This document shows, piece after piece, positions 1 to 6,538 of a DNA stretch of 7,282 bases. The stretch's first letter is position 1, and every line of letters begins with the position of its first letter. The DNA comes from CAZVFX01 sp964626565 (GTDB lineage: Bacteria; Myxococcota_A; UBA9042; CAIXZC01). Position numbers and translations under genes: made by a program. The stretch is taken from positions 1 through 7,282 of the forward strand of contig CAZVFX010000214.1 in assembly GCA_964626565.1 (NCBI GenBank), written 5' to 3'. The notes beneath the pieces are model-generated. The model was not told the origin of the DNA, did no database searches, and was given only the letters and a program-made list of their open reading frames with translations.

Positions 1-79
1 CGGTTTTCGTTGTGTTGTTTCGTCCGAGTAATCGAGGTTTACTGTCTTCTGTATTCTGAACTTCTGATTTCTGTGGGGT

Positions 80-103
80 CCAGGGGCTTGCCCCTGGTCG
101 CGG

Positions 104-111
<8 letters not shown>
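80..111 (+). terminator. Possible Rho-independent terminator of an upstream gene
   Basis: CCAGGGG (80-86) pairs perfectly with CCCCTGG (91-97) around a CTTG loop. Six bases later there is a run of eight T (104-111). A GC-rich stem followed by a T run on the + strand fits an intrinsic terminator for a gene left of the window. The six-base gap between stem and T run is longer than usual, which lowers confidence. It could instead belong to the repeat cluster that follows. Confidence 0.4.
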
Positions 112-217
<106 letters not shown>

Positions 218-269
218 CGACCGGGTTTGCCCCCGCTTGCCTCATCGGTTCTCCCCCCTCCCCATGCAC

Positions 270-308
270 GGCACCATCAGCACCCTGAGCGTGAGCGACG
301 GGCCTTTC
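270..308 (-). repeat. Inverted partial copy of the intergenic repeat
   Basis: This 39-base stretch matches the reverse complement of 432-470 at 36 of 39 positions. The two arms are separated by 123 bases. It is therefore the 3' end of the direct repeat unit (365-470, 810-915) in opposite orientation. The mix of direct and inverted copies suggests an interspersed repeat family rather than a simple tandem duplication. Confidence 0.8.
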
Positions 309-364
309 AGGCACCAGCACAGCCGTCATCTCCGTACTATCAGCGCTTCTCGCTGATGCCGTGG

Positions 365-470
365 CTGCTGGGGCAGCCGGGTATGGCCGGGGCGGTGCGG
401 CCGGCGTGTACTGGCGGCGGATGCGGGGCGGAAAAGGCCCGTCGCTGACGCTCTGGGTGCTGATGGTGCC
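365..470 (+). repeat. Direct repeat, copy 1 (106 bp)
   Basis: This segment aligns without gaps to 810-915 at an offset of 445 bases. I count four mismatches (371/816, 394/839, 447/892, 464/909), about 96% identity. Its last 39 bases also occur inverted at 270-308. No transposase gene, terminal inverted repeat or target duplication is visible, so I call it a dispersed non-coding repeat only. Confidence 0.85.
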
Positions 471-496
471 TTCGAGGCGGGCGTTGTATTTATGGC

Positions 497-603
497 GGCC
501 GTTCCTTCGGGCTGAGAGGGCCGGGCCGACCCTCTCTACGTGGAAGACGACAGCAGCCTTCGAATCGGTGGTGACCATCGGACATGGGGGCCGTTCCTTC
601 GGG
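497..603 (+). repeat. Pair of 15-bp repeats around a hairpin
   Basis: GGCCGTTCCTTCGGG occurs at 497-511 and again at 589-603. Just after the first copy, GAGAGGG (514-520) pairs with CCCTCTC (530-536) around a nine-base loop. A related reverse-sense motif, CCCGAAGGCACC, lies at about 763-774. The combination of short motif and hairpin resembles REP-like intergenic elements, but I cannot assign a known family. Confidence 0.5.
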
Positions 604-696
604 TTGGATCTGAATTGCATGCGCGGCAACGGGAGCCCGAAGCCTCGGCCTCCGCATCCGTTGGTCACCGTCATCATCGAAGGCAACCACCGGGTT

Positions 697-725
697 CACC
701 GTAGAGATGGTACGGTGTGCCATCT
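697..725. other. Two mutually exclusive small hairpins
   Basis: CACCGTA (697-703) pairs with TACGGTG (711-717) around a seven-base loop. Overlapping it, AGATGG (705-710) pairs with CCATCT (720-725). Both cannot form at once. This may be part of the repeat element or may be chance; no downstream gene is close enough to suggest control. Confidence 0.35.
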
Positions 726-809
726 TACTGCTTCGCACGAGGCTACGCAGCACGATCGCAACCCGAAGGCACCGTGTTTCATGTCCGGCAACTACCGTCT
801 CGAAGACTA

Positions 810-915
810 CTGCTGAGGCAGCCGGGTATGGCCGGGGCAGTGCGGCCGGCGTGTACTGGCGGCGGATGCGGGGCGGAAAAGGCCCGTCGCTTACGCTCTG
901 GGTGCTGAGGGTGCC
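810..915 (+). repeat. Direct repeat, copy 2 (106 bp)
   Basis: This is the second copy of 365-470, with four mismatches. It ends about 50 bases before the hairpin leader of the first gene, so it could lie in that gene's upstream control region. The two copies are separated by 339 bases containing only short repeats and hairpins. Confidence 0.85.
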
Positions 916-965
916 GAGTATGCGGGGCTGTGGTGGTGCGGGCAGGTACCGGCGTCAAAGCGCCG

Positions 966-1016
966 TTGTACTCCTCCCGCCGATATGCTAATAATATCGG
1001 CATAGAAGGAGTATAA
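966..1016 (+). promoter_or_regulatory. Two-part inverted repeat covering the first gene's ribosome binding site
   Basis: The inner stem is GCCGATAT (979-986) with ATATCGGC (994-1001), perfect over 8 bp with a seven-base loop. The outer stem is TTGTACTCCT (966-975) with AGGAGTATAA (1007-1016), 10 bp including one G-U pair. The bases between the stems are an internal loop (976-978 and 1002-1006). The outer arm includes AGGAG of the Shine-Dalgarno (1006-1011), which sits seven bases before the ATG at 1019. In RNA this would hide the binding site, as in RNA thermometers or other translational switches. As DNA it could be an operator: the AT-rich TAATAT at 992-997 could be a -10 element, in which case the transcript would not contain the hairpin. 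Confidence 0.55.
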
Positions 1017-1018
1017 GA

Positions 1019-1933
1019 ATGACGCACATGCGCATAATGATGTTATTGCTCACGGTGGCGGCTGCGGCCGCCTGCCTTGCCGCCTGCTCTTCCGCACCGG
1101 TTCTGGTATCCAGGAGTGCGGAGGTCTCTCCTCCCCGGAAGGCGGTGCCTTCCTTCGTCGCCGGCAGCCGCAAGGTGTTCACCAACTGGGCCACCGGTGC
1201 AGCCGGCGCCGATGATGCGCAACGGCTTGCTTTCAACAACTGCCTGGCCATGCAGGTAGGGGCTGAGCTGGGCGTTACGGTGGAAGGTGGTTCCGAGTCC
1301 TACGAGCAGGAGAAGAACGGGGTCTACACCTACAGCTTCCGTACTTCCACCAAGACGAAACAGGTCCCGGTGAAGCTCGCCGGGGTCCGGGTGGAACAGC
1401 ACTACGAAGAATGCTGGAAAACCGCGGGGGAGATCCGCTGCGACGGCTACGTCCGCCTGAGTATTCCGCTGGCGGAACTGGCCCTCGCCGCCCGCATGAT
1501 ACGCGGGCGCGTGGTACTCGTTTGGGCGTGCGCTGGCCCGGACGGGTATGCGTGCCCGACCAACCTCGAGGAGGAGGTGCGATCCGCCGCCGATCGCTGC
1601 GGCGTGCCCCTGCTCTCCGGTGCGGAAGCCGGCGGGGACTGCCGGAAGTTGGCTGAAGAACTGGACGCGGCCTACCTCTTCAAAGTGCGCTTCCAGGTCG
1701 GCATCGCGGGGAAGGAGGGCAAAGCCACCTTTGCCAGAGGGTCGGGGTCGGCGGAACTGGTGGAAACCCGGGACTGCAAGGTGAAGCGCACCGTGGACAC
1801 GGGCGAAATGAAGGCCGGGGGGTACTCTCGTGATGACGCGTTGAGGCTGACTTTGAAAGACATTTGCAAACGCCTGGCGGGCCGTATCGAAAGCGCCGGC
1901 TTTGGCGAGGTGCTGACCGGGGGCGAAAAATGA
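1019..1933 (+). CDS. LPP20/CsgG-like lipoprotein, first gene of the operon
   Basis: This 304-residue protein has a lipoprotein signal: Arg5, a hydrophobic stretch, then lipobox LAAC with Cys23. The ATG at 1019 has AAGGAG seven bases upstream; a second ATG at 1028 is less well placed. Residues about 50-150 resemble the LPP20/FlgT N-terminal fold: a W-A-T-G-A-A-G motif, a helix with 'DAQRLAFNNCLAMQVG', then beta strands ending in 'CDGYVRLSIPLAEL'. Residues 155-304 look like a second alpha/beta domain of the kind found in CsgG, LpoB and TolB N-terminal regions. It should sit in the periplasm anchored to a membrane. It has nine cysteines after the lipobox, many for its size, fitting disulfides. 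Its stop overlaps the kinase start (ATGA). The family link is by motif pattern only; the function is unknown. Confidence 0.75.
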   Translation: MTHMRIMMLLLTVAAAAACLAACSSAPVLVSRSAEVSPPRKAVPSFVAGSRKVFTNWATGAAGADDAQRLAFNNCLAMQVGAELGVTVEGGSESYEQEKNGVYTYSFRTSTKTKQVPVKLAGVRVEQHYEECWKTAGEIRCDGYVRLSIPLAELALAARMIRGRVVLVWACAGPDGYACPTNLEEEVRSAADRCGVPLLSGAEAGGDCRKLAEELDAAYLFKVRFQVGIAGKEGKATFARGSGSAELVETRDCKVKRTVDTGEMKAGGYSRDDALRLTLKDICKRLAGRIESAGFGEVLTGGEK

Positions 1934-4128
1934 GGGAGGCAAAATTCTGTCCCCACTGCAACACCCGTTATCCGGCGGATAAGACCACTTGCTACAAAGA
2001 CGGCAGTGCGTTGTTCGAACTGGCCCCTCCTGACGACCTGGTCGGGGAGGTGCTGGCGGAAAAATTCAAGGTGGAGAAGAAGTTGGGGGCGGGGGGTTTT
2101 GGTGCCGTCTACCTGGCCACCAATCTTACGCTGGGGCGCAAGGATGCGGTGAAGTTGCTGAAGCCTGAGCTGGCTTCCGACCCGACGACGGTGCAGAGGT
2201 TCTTGCAGGAGGCGAGGCTGGCGACGCGGCTCTCCCACCACCACACCGTGACCACCTATGATTTGTACCAGGACAAGGAGCGGGGCGGCGCGTTCGTGCT
2301 GGCTATGGAACTGTTGGATGGTGAAGACCTGCGCACAGTGCTGAAGCGGGAGAAGCGGTTGGACTGGCGCCGGGCGGTGAGCATCGCATCCCAGGTGTGT
2401 GAGTCGCTGGAGGAGGCCCACGCCCAGGGTGTTGTGCACCGGGATCTGAAGCCGGCCAACATCATGCTGTGCAAGAAGTTCGGGCAGGATGACTTTGTCA
2501 AGGTGCTGGACTTCGGTATTGCGAAGGCGTTTGAAGGGGGGGATGAGCCGTCCTTGACTGCGACGGGTGGTTTTGTTGGCACGCCCGCGTTCATGAGCCC
2601 GGAGCACATCGCGGGAAAAGACCTCGACGGGCGTAGTGATATCTATTCCCTGGGCGTCATCTTGTACGAGTTGTTGTCGGGAAAACTGCCCTTCAAAGCG
2701 AAAGACACCGCGATGCTGGTGCAGATGAAGGTGACGGTGCGTCCGACGCCGCTGTCTGAGTCCTGTCCCGACTCGGACGTTCCGGACGAGTTAAAACACC
2801 TGGTGATGTCCATGATGGGGATGATGCCGGACGAGCGCCCGGCATCGGTGGCGCAGGTGCGACAGCGCCTGGCGGCGCTGCTTGCGACGGCCCCGGCGGC
2901 CCCGGCGCCCGACGACTCGTTCGCACTGGACGAGACCCTCGATTCCAAGCCGGAATCCCCTTCCCCTCCGGTCCCGCCGGAAGGCGGCACCATGGGTTAC
3001 GAAGAGGGCGCGCCGTTGCGTACAATGCCCGACTCGTCCCCGGTCCGGGAGACGGAAATCGACGCGCCGATATCCCTTCCTCCCGCGGAGTTTGAATCGG
3101 CGCCATCGATGCTGCAGCGCATCCCGAAGTTGCCCGCCGCAGTGGGCAGCGGCGTGGCGGTGCTCCTGGTCGCCCTGTTCATCTGGGCGCCGTGGAGTCC
3201 TCCGCTTATGGGCGGCAAAGCCGTAGGCGTAGCGCCCGAGGAAGGCAAGGCAGACATCACCGCGGCCGCGGCAGCGGATGTGTCTTACGACGCTCCCACA
3301 TTGATTGCTGCCCCGGCAGCGGATGCGTCTCACGACGCTCCCACATCGGTTGCTATTGATGCCGCTGAGATTCCGGACGACGTGGATACGTCCCGCAACA
3401 GATCGGATATTTTCGCCGAGGCAGCAGGTATCCCACAAAGCCCCACGGGTGACCAAGGGGGCACGTCAACAGGCACGGCCGACATCACTCCCGAAGCAAT
3501 CGCACCCGCCTCCCGGGTCGACGTCGCGGCGGACGCCGCTCCCGCAGCTGCACCGGAGGAACCAGAGCCAAGGGCAGCAGGAACACAGCCAAAGGCAGAA
3601 GAGCCGGAACCAGCGGCCGAAGAGCCCACGCCGAAGGCGGAAGAACCCACGCCGAAGGCAGTAGAACCCACGCCGAAGGCAGTAAAACCCACGCCGAAGG
3701 CCGAACAACCCACGCCGAAGGCCGAAGAACCCACGCCCACGGCGGACCCCCCACAAAAACCGGTTCCACCCACCACGGCCGAAGGCATCCCACAAAGCCC
3801 CACGGGTGACCAAGGGGGCACGCCAGCAGGAACGGCCGTCACCAATCCGCCGCCCACCGGCGGCCCCCCCCCCCCGGCCGGCGCAAAGGAACACGGCACC
3901 GCAGCCCCCGCCAAGCACCGGGGGGGCGCAACCGCCGGGGCGCCCGCCGCGCCCCCGGCCGCCCCCCCCCCCCCCCCCCCCGGGCGCCCACGACCTCAAG
4001 GCCGTCGAAAAGGAACTCGGCACGGAAGCCGACGACAAGCACGGGGCGGGCGAAACCGACGGTGCGACCAAGGAAGCCGAGGACCACAACAAGGGAATGG
4101 GCAACAAGCTGAAAAAAGCGTTCAATAA
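1930..4128 (+). CDS. Transmembrane Ser/Thr protein kinase with zinc ribbon and Pro-rich extracytoplasmic arm (frame broken near the end)
   Basis: The start is the ATG at 1930, overlapping the previous stop by four bases; an upstream in-frame ATG at 1864 would add 22 unlikely residues inside the previous gene. The N-terminus is a small zinc-ribbon motif (Cys7, Cys10, Cys21, then Asp24-Gly25), common on myxobacterial kinases. The kinase domain spans about 45-310: glycine loop GAGGFG (53-58), Lys75, catalytic HRDLKPAN with Asp172, DFG with Asp194, and the activation segment ending in SPE (Glu225). All catalytic residues are present. The protein then has a Pro/acidic linker, one membrane helix (about 403-420) and an Ala/Pro-rich arm with 15-residue and 7-residue repeats. 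The kinase should face the cytoplasm and the arm the periplasm. As read it is 732 residues, but the last 50 or so after the 20-C run look like out-of-frame sequence. Targets are unknown; cotranscription suggests it controls this envelope assembly. Confidence 0.9.
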   Translation: MREAKFCPHCNTRYPADKTTCYKDGSALFELAPPDDLVGEVLAEKFKVEKKLGAGGFGAVYLATNLTLGRKDAVKLLKPELASDPTTVQRFLQEARLATRLSHHHTVTTYDLYQDKERGGAFVLAMELLDGEDLRTVLKREKRLDWRRAVSIASQVCESLEEAHAQGVVHRDLKPANIMLCKKFGQDDFVKVLDFGIAKAFEGGDEPSLTATGGFVGTPAFMSPEHIAGKDLDGRSDIYSLGVILYELLSGKLPFKAKDTAMLVQMKVTVRPTPLSESCPDSDVPDELKHLVMSMMGMMPDERPASVAQVRQRLAALLATAPAAPAPDDSFALDETLDSKPESPSPPVPPEGGTMGYEEGAPLRTMPDSSPVRETEIDAPISLPPAEFESAPSMLQRIPKLPAAVGSGVAVLLVALFIWAPWSPPLMGGKAVGVAPEEGKADITAAAAADVSYDAPTLIAAPAADASHDAPTSVAIDAAEIPDDVDTSRNRSDIFAEAAGIPQSPTGDQGGTSTGTADITPEAIAPASRVDVAADAAPAAAPEEPEPRAAGTQPKAEEPEPAAEEPTPKAEEPTPKAVEPTPKAVKPTPKAEQPTPKAEEPTPTADPPQKPVPPTTAEGIPQSPTGDQGGTPAGTAVTNPPPTGGPPPPAGAKEHGTAAPAKHRGGATAGAPAAPPAAPPPPPPGRPRPQGRRKGTRHGSRRQARGGRNRRCDQGSRGPQQGNGQQAEKSVQ
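3271..3360 (+). repeat. Tandem 45-bp duplication in the kinase gene
   Basis: Two in-frame units (3271-3315, 3316-3360) encode AADVSYDAPTLIAAP and AADASHDAPTSVAID, residues 448-477, just outside the membrane helix. The shared core is AAD-x-S-x-DAPT. It lengthens the extracytoplasmic arm. Confidence 0.8.
3427..3480 (+). repeat. 54-bp in-frame repeat, copy 1
   Basis: This segment matches 3784-3837 with four mismatches, and 3430-3465 is identical to 3787-3822 over 36 bases. It encodes GIPQSPTGDQGGTSTGTA. The spacing is 357 bases, a multiple of three. Identity includes silent positions, which points to recent duplication or gene conversion. Confidence 0.85.
3619..3744 (+). repeat. Six tandem 21-bp units encoding the heptad EEPTPKA
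   Basis: Units start at 3619, 3640, 3661, 3682, 3703 and 3724, and a degenerate unit (EEPEPAA) precedes them at 3598. The heptads vary as EEPTPKA, VEPTPKA, VKPTPKA and EQPTPKA (residues about 564-605). Alternating Pro with Glu and Lys resembles the stiff periplasm-spanning segment of TonB. An extended rod is therefore likely. Slippage could change the copy number. Confidence 0.9.
3784..3837 (+). repeat. 54-bp in-frame repeat, copy 2
   Basis: Second copy of 3427-3480, encoding GIPQSPTGDQGGTPAGTA. The two copies bracket the heptad array, so recombination between them would remove the array and exactly 119 codons without breaking the frame. Confidence 0.85.
3864..3981 (+). repeat. C12, G7 and C20 homopolymers in the kinase gene
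   Basis: Runs are C12 (3864-3875), G7 (3920-3926) and C20 (3962-3981). The C20 run encodes a polyproline stretch and is where the reading frame most likely shifts. Such runs gain or lose bases both in cells and in sequencing. Confidence 0.9.
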
Positions 4129-4192
4129 GGATACTCCCGAAGGACACCACGATGGGATGGGTGACAAACTTGACGGGATGAATTTTGATTAG
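3982..4192 (+). other. Probable true C-terminal tail of the kinase, displaced by +1
   Basis: After the C20 run, the frame ending at the TAG at 4190-4192 encodes a charged, helix-prone tail of about 70 residues, starting GAHDLKAVEKELGTEADD and ending GMGDKLDGMNFD, rich in Lys, Asp, Glu and His. The kinase's current frame instead gives Arg/Gln-rich sequence to a stop at 4128. One base fewer, or two more, in the run would join them into a protein of about 753 residues. The repaired stop overlaps the next gene by eight bases, like the other joints of this operon. The shift could also lie in the nearby C12 or G7 run. The alternatives are a sequencing error, a phase-variable switch or a real mutation. 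Confidence 0.7.
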
Positions 4193-4748
4193 AGCGGTGC
4201 TGCTTGGTGGCTTGTGCACGCTAGCCTGTTCGGCGGCGGCGCCTGAGCCGGGCCCGGCTGGGGGACTGTCCGCCCCCTGCCAGGCGGGCCGAACCGCACA
4301 TTCCTTCATGTTGCCCAACATCAACCCCGCGGCCGAGGCATCTGTTCGATTGACGCTTTCCGATCTTTTAGCCGAGCCATCGACCCGCCTCGTTGTTTTG
4401 ACGTTCACCTCGTCATATTGCAAGCCGTGCCGGAAGGAGTTGAAGCTCTTGCAGCGCCTGCACGAACAGTACGCAGGTGCGGGCTTGAAGATCATCGCCA
4501 TCGGCGCTCTGAAGAGCGAGTCCATCGACGAGTTGCGCATGTTTGTGGCCCGGCTGGGCGTGACTTTTCCCGTCCTCTTCGATCCACTGGAGGCGGAGTA
4601 CTTGCGCGATGAGTACCTGCAGGGTGCCGAATCTCTGCCCGGCACGTTTCTTGTAAATAAAGAGGTGCGGATAGAGGAGTGCTGGCTGGAATTCTCCACC
4701 GGGTTGGAGAATTCCATAGCGGTTCGGATGAACGAGGTTGCGAACTGA
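4185..4748 (+). CDS. TlpA/ResA-like thioredoxin-fold lipoprotein
   Basis: The protein has 187 residues from a TTG start at 4185. A GTG at 4197 would lose Arg3, and the first in-frame ATG would lose the signal peptide. The signal ends in lipobox TLAC with Cys15. Residues about 50-187 form a thioredoxin-like domain: strand 'RLVVLTFTSSY', active site CKPC (Cys79, Cys82) followed by a helix, a second strand 'LKIIAIG', a helix, 'VTFPVLFDP', and the cis-proline region 'SLPGTFLV'. TlpA/ResA proteins usually have WCxPC; here the residue before the first Cys is Tyr. The family performs thiol-disulfide exchange outside the cytoplasm, often reducing or sorting disulfides in specific partners. The neighbours are Cys-rich exported proteins, so they are likely substrates (inference). 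It overlaps the repaired kinase frame and shares one base with the next gene (TGATG). Confidence 0.88.
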   Translation: MIRAVLLGGLCTLACSAAAPEPGPAGGLSAPCQAGRTAHSFMLPNINPAAEASVRLTLSDLLAEPSTRLVVLTFTSSYCKPCRKELKLLQRLHEQYAGAGLKIIAIGALKSESIDELRMFVARLGVTFPVLFDPLEAEYLRDEYLQGAESLPGTFLVNKEVRIEECWLEFSTGLENSIAVRMNEVAN

Positions 4749-6538
4749 TGCTCAGAACAGGTGCTATGGCGGTGTTGGTTGTGCTGGCCGTAACGACGGC
4801 GCAAGCTGTATCAGCGGAGGAGCGACTTAGTCTCCTGGTTTTTGACTTCAACGTCGAGGGGGTCCAACCCAACGATTTCACCTGGCTGGGCCTGTCTACT
4901 TCGTCGGCCGCCTGGGTTGCCGCCCGGGTCAAGCAGGCCCACCCGGATTGGAATCTCCGTACTGTGCGGGATTTCGAGGCGTATCTAAAAGAAGCCGAGA
5001 CCATGGAGCGCCTCGGTTGTGCGAAGGGCGAAGAGCTAAAATGCTTTATCGAAACCCGGGGGGTAAGTGATCTGCTGACCGGTGAATTGCGGAAGATCGG
5101 TGACGAGTCTTTCGAGGTGTTCATAACTTGGTCCGACAAGCTGGGGCGGGACCGGGGGAGAGTGGCGGATACGGTGAGCGGCAGCCGTCAGGATGTCCAA
5201 TTTGGCATCGAACAGCTTGTTGACCGGCTGTTCAGCGAGGAAGGAGGAGTCAGTTCGCAGGAAGGCGTGCTGAAAGTGGCCTGCTACCCCCGTGGGGCGT
5301 TCATGCTGGTGGACGATGGTTCCTGGAAAGTGGACCTGGCTCGCTCCAGCCACAAGTTGAAACTGCCGTCGGGATCGCATCGCGTCGAGATCCGGCTGAA
5401 GGATCATGAACCGTATCTCAAGCTGGTGGATGTGCGTCCCGGGAAGGTGACGAAACTGGACGTAACACTGCGAAAGCGGCCGGGGTTGGAGGTAATGTGC
5501 CTTCCCGGAGGGGAGATCACCCTGGACGATCGTCCGGTGGGTGAGTCGCCCCGGGTGCTGTCGGGACTGGAATCGAGAACCTATCTCGTTCACTGTCGAA
5601 AGGACGGTTTCATGTCCTCCTGGAAGAAGGTGAAGCTGGCCCCGGGGGAGACTGGAGAAGTTGTCATCAGGTTGGCGGAGATCCCTCGGGTCAGGGTTGA
5701 GTGTTCGGCGCCGGGGGCGGTGGTGACTCTGGACGAGCGCGAGCGCAAGGACTCGCCCGCTACTTTCATGGTTTCCCGTGCCGGGCGGCACTCGGTGACC
5801 TGTGCTGCTTCCGGCTACGAGACCGAGTCGGAGACGTTCGATGTCGAAGGCGGCGAGGTGCTGGACCTGCGGCTGCGGATGGACAGGGAGGTGTATCGCC
5901 CGGTGCACACCTATTCGGGGAAGCACCAGCTCCGGTTCGGGTACGGCTATCATCTGTTTCCCCGGGCTTCCCTGGACGCGGATTCCGATTACGAGGACCT
6001 GACCTACACGCACGAAGGCTACACCTCAACCTGGCTCACCGACCTGGTCCTGGAGGACGTGCGTGGTCCGGTCAACCCGTCAGCCATCAGCTTCAACTAC
6101 ATGAACATTCTGGGCAACATAGGCTGGACCGTGGGGACCACGCTCATTTTTGCGAGCAACGAGAGCGTTGACGCGACGGTACGGTCCCTCGAGTTCGAGG
6201 AAGACTTTCCGGGGCTCAGCGACGGGCTTCCCGCCACCATCACCGACCTCATCTGCTGGGAAGTGGCCGGGGAGTTCGTCTACCAGCTGCGGTGGTGGCG
6301 ATTCAACGTAAACCTGCAGGCGGGATTGGGCACCACGTTGACCGCCATCGGCGTCAACTTCTACACGGGCGGGCACGACCAGGATATCACTATGTACGAA
6401 TTCGACGTGAACTTGCCGTTTCGAGGTGGCCTCGATTTCTACCTGAGCGAGGGGCTTCTCTTACATGGGAACTACACCTATTATCCGTTGTACGGAAGTC
6501 GTCGGGCTGCAAACTTCGGCCTGGGATTGGTGTTGTGA
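4748..6538 (+). CDS. Secreted protein: TolB-N/CsgG-like domain, three PEGA-like repeats, C-terminal beta-barrel
   Basis: The start is the ATG at 4748, overlapping the previous stop, with GAGG about ten bases upstream; the product is 596 residues. A Sec signal peptide probably ends after AVSA (about 23). Residues 25-165 resemble the alpha/beta domain seen before PEGA repeats in myxobacterial proteins, including the 'LGC...LKCFIETRGVSDLLTGEL' pattern. Three PEGA-like repeats follow at about 173-245, 246-311 and 312-382, each opening with a Cys strand and a P-x-G-x-x-x-x-x-D-type turn. Repeats 2 and 3 have a second Cys near their end. Residues about 383-596 are rich in aromatic alternating strands (such as HQLRFGYGYHLF and GNYTYYPLYG) and end in GLGLVL, suggesting an outer-membrane barrel of roughly eight strands. 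PEGA domains are thought to bind surface or cell-wall components. The barrel call is from pattern only. Confidence 0.8.
   Translation: MLRTGAMAVLVVLAVTTAQAVSAEERLSLLVFDFNVEGVQPNDFTWLGLSTSSAAWVAARVKQAHPDWNLRTVRDFEAYLKEAETMERLGCAKGEELKCFIETRGVSDLLTGELRKIGDESFEVFITWSDKLGRDRGRVADTVSGSRQDVQFGIEQLVDRLFSEEGGVSSQEGVLKVACYPRGAFMLVDDGSWKVDLARSSHKLKLPSGSHRVEIRLKDHEPYLKLVDVRPGKVTKLDVTLRKRPGLEVMCLPGGEITLDDRPVGESPRVLSGLESRTYLVHCRKDGFMSSWKKVKLAPGETGEVVIRLAEIPRVRVECSAPGAVVTLDERERKDSPATFMVSRAGRHSVTCAASGYETESETFDVEGGEVLDLRLRMDREVYRPVHTYSGKHQLRFGYGYHLFPRASLDADSDYEDLTYTHEGYTSTWLTDLVLEDVRGPVNPSAISFNYMNILGNIGWTVGTTLIFASNESVDATVRSLEFEEDFPGLSDGLPATITDLICWEVAGEFVYQLRWWRFNVNLQAGLGTTLTAIGVNFYTGGHDQDITMYEFDVNLPFRGGLDFYLSEGLLLHGNYTYYPLYGSRRAANFGLGLVL

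Noticed and set aside
361..816. 151-residue open frame on + in the upstream region
   Set aside because: It has no ribosome binding site, begins inside the 106-bp repeat, and part of it recurs in another frame at 707-991. It resembles no protein I know.
365..915. CRISPR array
   Set aside because: There are only two long copies 339 bases apart and one inverted fragment, with no regular spacers or cas genes.
966..997. Sigma-70 promoter TTGTAC / TAATAT
   Set aside because: The spacing is 20 bases and the -35 matches only half of the consensus, so it is noted in the leader entry and not listed separately.
1864..1929. Upstream start for the kinase
   Set aside because: The extra 22 residues are Arg/Gly-rich and lie inside the preceding gene; the ATG at 1930 gives the usual zinc-ribbon N-terminus and an ATGA overlap.
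1043..1942. 299-residue open frame on the - strand
   Set aside because: It lies antisense to the lipoprotein gene, which has a signal peptide, ribosome binding site and coupling to the kinase.
1672..2607. 311-residue open frame on the - strand
   Set aside because: Antisense to the kinase domain, whose catalytic motifs are all present on the + strand.
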